Shown: positions 63,365 to 64,000 of the stretch, one piece after another | How the letters are laid out: each line of letters starts with the position of its first letter | Numbering within the stretch: the first letter of the stretch is position 1 | NCBI RefSeq assembly: GCF_040359615.1 | Contig: NZ_CP132942.1 | Coordinates: 4,464,001 to 4,528,000, forward strand | DNA: 64,000 nucleotides | Direction: 5' to 3' | From: Tunturibacter psychrotolerans | Lineage (GTDB): Bacteria > Acidobacteriota > Terriglobia > Terriglobales > Acidobacteriaceae | Notes under the pieces: model-generated | What the model saw: only the letters and a program-made list of their open reading frames with translations | Databases searched by the model: none | Told to the model about the DNA's origin: nothing | Position numbers and translations under genes: made by a program

Positions 63365-64000
63365 TGCATCTGAATTTCGGCGTGAGAGCTGGCGGGGGGC
63401 TAAAGATTCTGTGCATGGGAGCGCATTCCGACGATATTGAAATTGGCTGCGGAGGGACACTCCTACGTATAGCTGATCAATATCCAGAATGCGAGTTTCA
63501 CTGGGTGGTGTTCAACGCGATCGCAACCCGAGAGACGGAAGCCCGGCACGCAGCACAGTTGTTTGCTGGCTCCCGACTAAGGGGACCAATCTTCAAGACG
63601 TTTCAGGACGGATTCATGCCTTACGTAGGCGGCGAAGTGAAGGCAATTTTCGAAAGCGATCTAAAGCATCTTTCCCCCGACCTTATCTTCACTCATAACG
63701 GTAACGATGCTCATCAGGACCATCGTTTTATTTCGCAACTCACTTGGAATACTTTCCGCGATCACTTCATTTTGGAGTACGAGATTCCGAAATACGACGG
63801 GGACATGGGGCGCCCAAGCTTCTTCGTACCCCTCGAGAAAGAAGTCTGCGAAAAGAAGGTCGAATACCTCATGAATGCCTTTCAGTCGCAACATGCGAAA
63901 CGCTGGTTTCAACCAGATACATTCCTTTCTCTGATGCGGCTTCGGGGAATGGAATGTGCTGCTTCCAGTGGCTACGCGGAGGCATTTTACTGTCGTAAGT
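63361..64000 (+). CDS. PIG-L/LmbE-family deacetylase, 3' end outside window
   Basis: 213 codons are visible and the frame is open at the right edge. The family zinc motif ILCMGAHSDDIEIGCGGTLL is at ~16-35, followed by TRETEARHAAQLF and the second motif HNGNDAHQDHRFIS. PIG-L proteins remove N-acetyl groups from sugars or related conjugates. ATG 63361 overlaps the previous stop, so the gene is translationally coupled to the cytidylyltransferase. An adjacent ATG at 63364 is possible but less likely. Confidence 0.88.
   Translation, partial: MMHLNFGVRAGGGLKILCMGAHSDDIEIGCGGTLLRIADQYPECEFHWVVFNAIATRETEARHAAQLFAGSRLRGPIFKTFQDGFMPYVGGEVKAIFESDLKHLSPDLIFTHNGNDAHQDHRFISQLTWNTFRDHFILEYEIPKYDGDMGRPSFFVPLEKEVCEKKVEYLMNAFQSQHAKRWFQPDTFLSLMRLRGMECAASSGYAEAFYCRK

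Noticed and set aside
24266..64000. Exosortase/PEP-CTERM system
   Set aside because: Several proteins resemble those of exosortase loci, but no exosortase or PEP-CTERM protein is seen in the window.
1..64000. tRNA, rRNA, transposase or integrase genes
   Set aside because: None were recognised on either strand.

Overview
This window most resembles an acidobacterial genome of the Terriglobia type (Granulicella, Edaphobacter or Terriglobus-like). The main evidence is a 1194-residue Oar-like TonB-dependent receptor with an N-terminal carboxypeptidase-regulatory domain, many SpoIIE-type phosphatases and Ser/Thr kinases, GC-rich third codon positions on the left, and recurrent AGCCCCGGC-type hairpin terminators. 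This is an inference from gene style; no rRNA is present.

The left flank (1-16.1 kb) is housekeeping and accessory metabolism: a VOC-SpoIIE phosphatase fusion cut by the window edge, a channel-like membrane protein, a carboxymuconolactone decarboxylase/TetR pair with two palindromic operators, an IscA-type Fe-S protein, 6-phosphogluconate dehydrogenase, an exported RidA plus Tat-exported amine oxidase operon with a divergent TetR regulator, a coupled membrane-protein/metal-binding-like pair, and the TonB receptor.

The middle (16.7-23.8 kb) is a signalling and peptide-handling island: an FHA-GAF-SpoIIE phosphatase, a haem-c sensor with HAMP but no output domain, and a Ser/Thr kinase. It is followed by an HprK-like kinase, a PqqD-domain protein with an internal twin-arginine segment and a Lys-Pro repeat tail, and a nucleotidyltransferase.

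From 24.2 kb to the right edge is one very large exopolysaccharide locus, almost all on the + strand. It opens with a NusG-family antiterminator, then Wza-like export protein, outer-membrane barrel, Wzz/Wzc chain-length protein, a decayed ATPase remnant, a BY-kinase and the priming sugar transferase. A second block (31.6-53.5 kb) holds nucleotide-sugar enzymes, glycosyltransferases, a Wzy-like polymerase, modification enzymes and two asparagine-synthetase-family proteins. The third block (55.4-64 kb) holds a GDP-heptose pathway (GmhA, HddA, HddC) and a branched/deoxy-sugar set (3,5-epimerase, C-methyltransferase, cytidylyltransferase, PIG-L deacetylase). No Wzx flippase is seen, so the locus probably continues beyond 64 kb.

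The most notable non-coding signal is a conserved element of about 57 bases, present just upstream of the NusG-like gene and again between the export block and the sugar-biosynthesis block. Its core ends in GGGCGGAGC and resembles the enterobacterial JUMPStart/ops element that recruits RfaH. It may be the cis-site of the locally encoded NusG paralogue.
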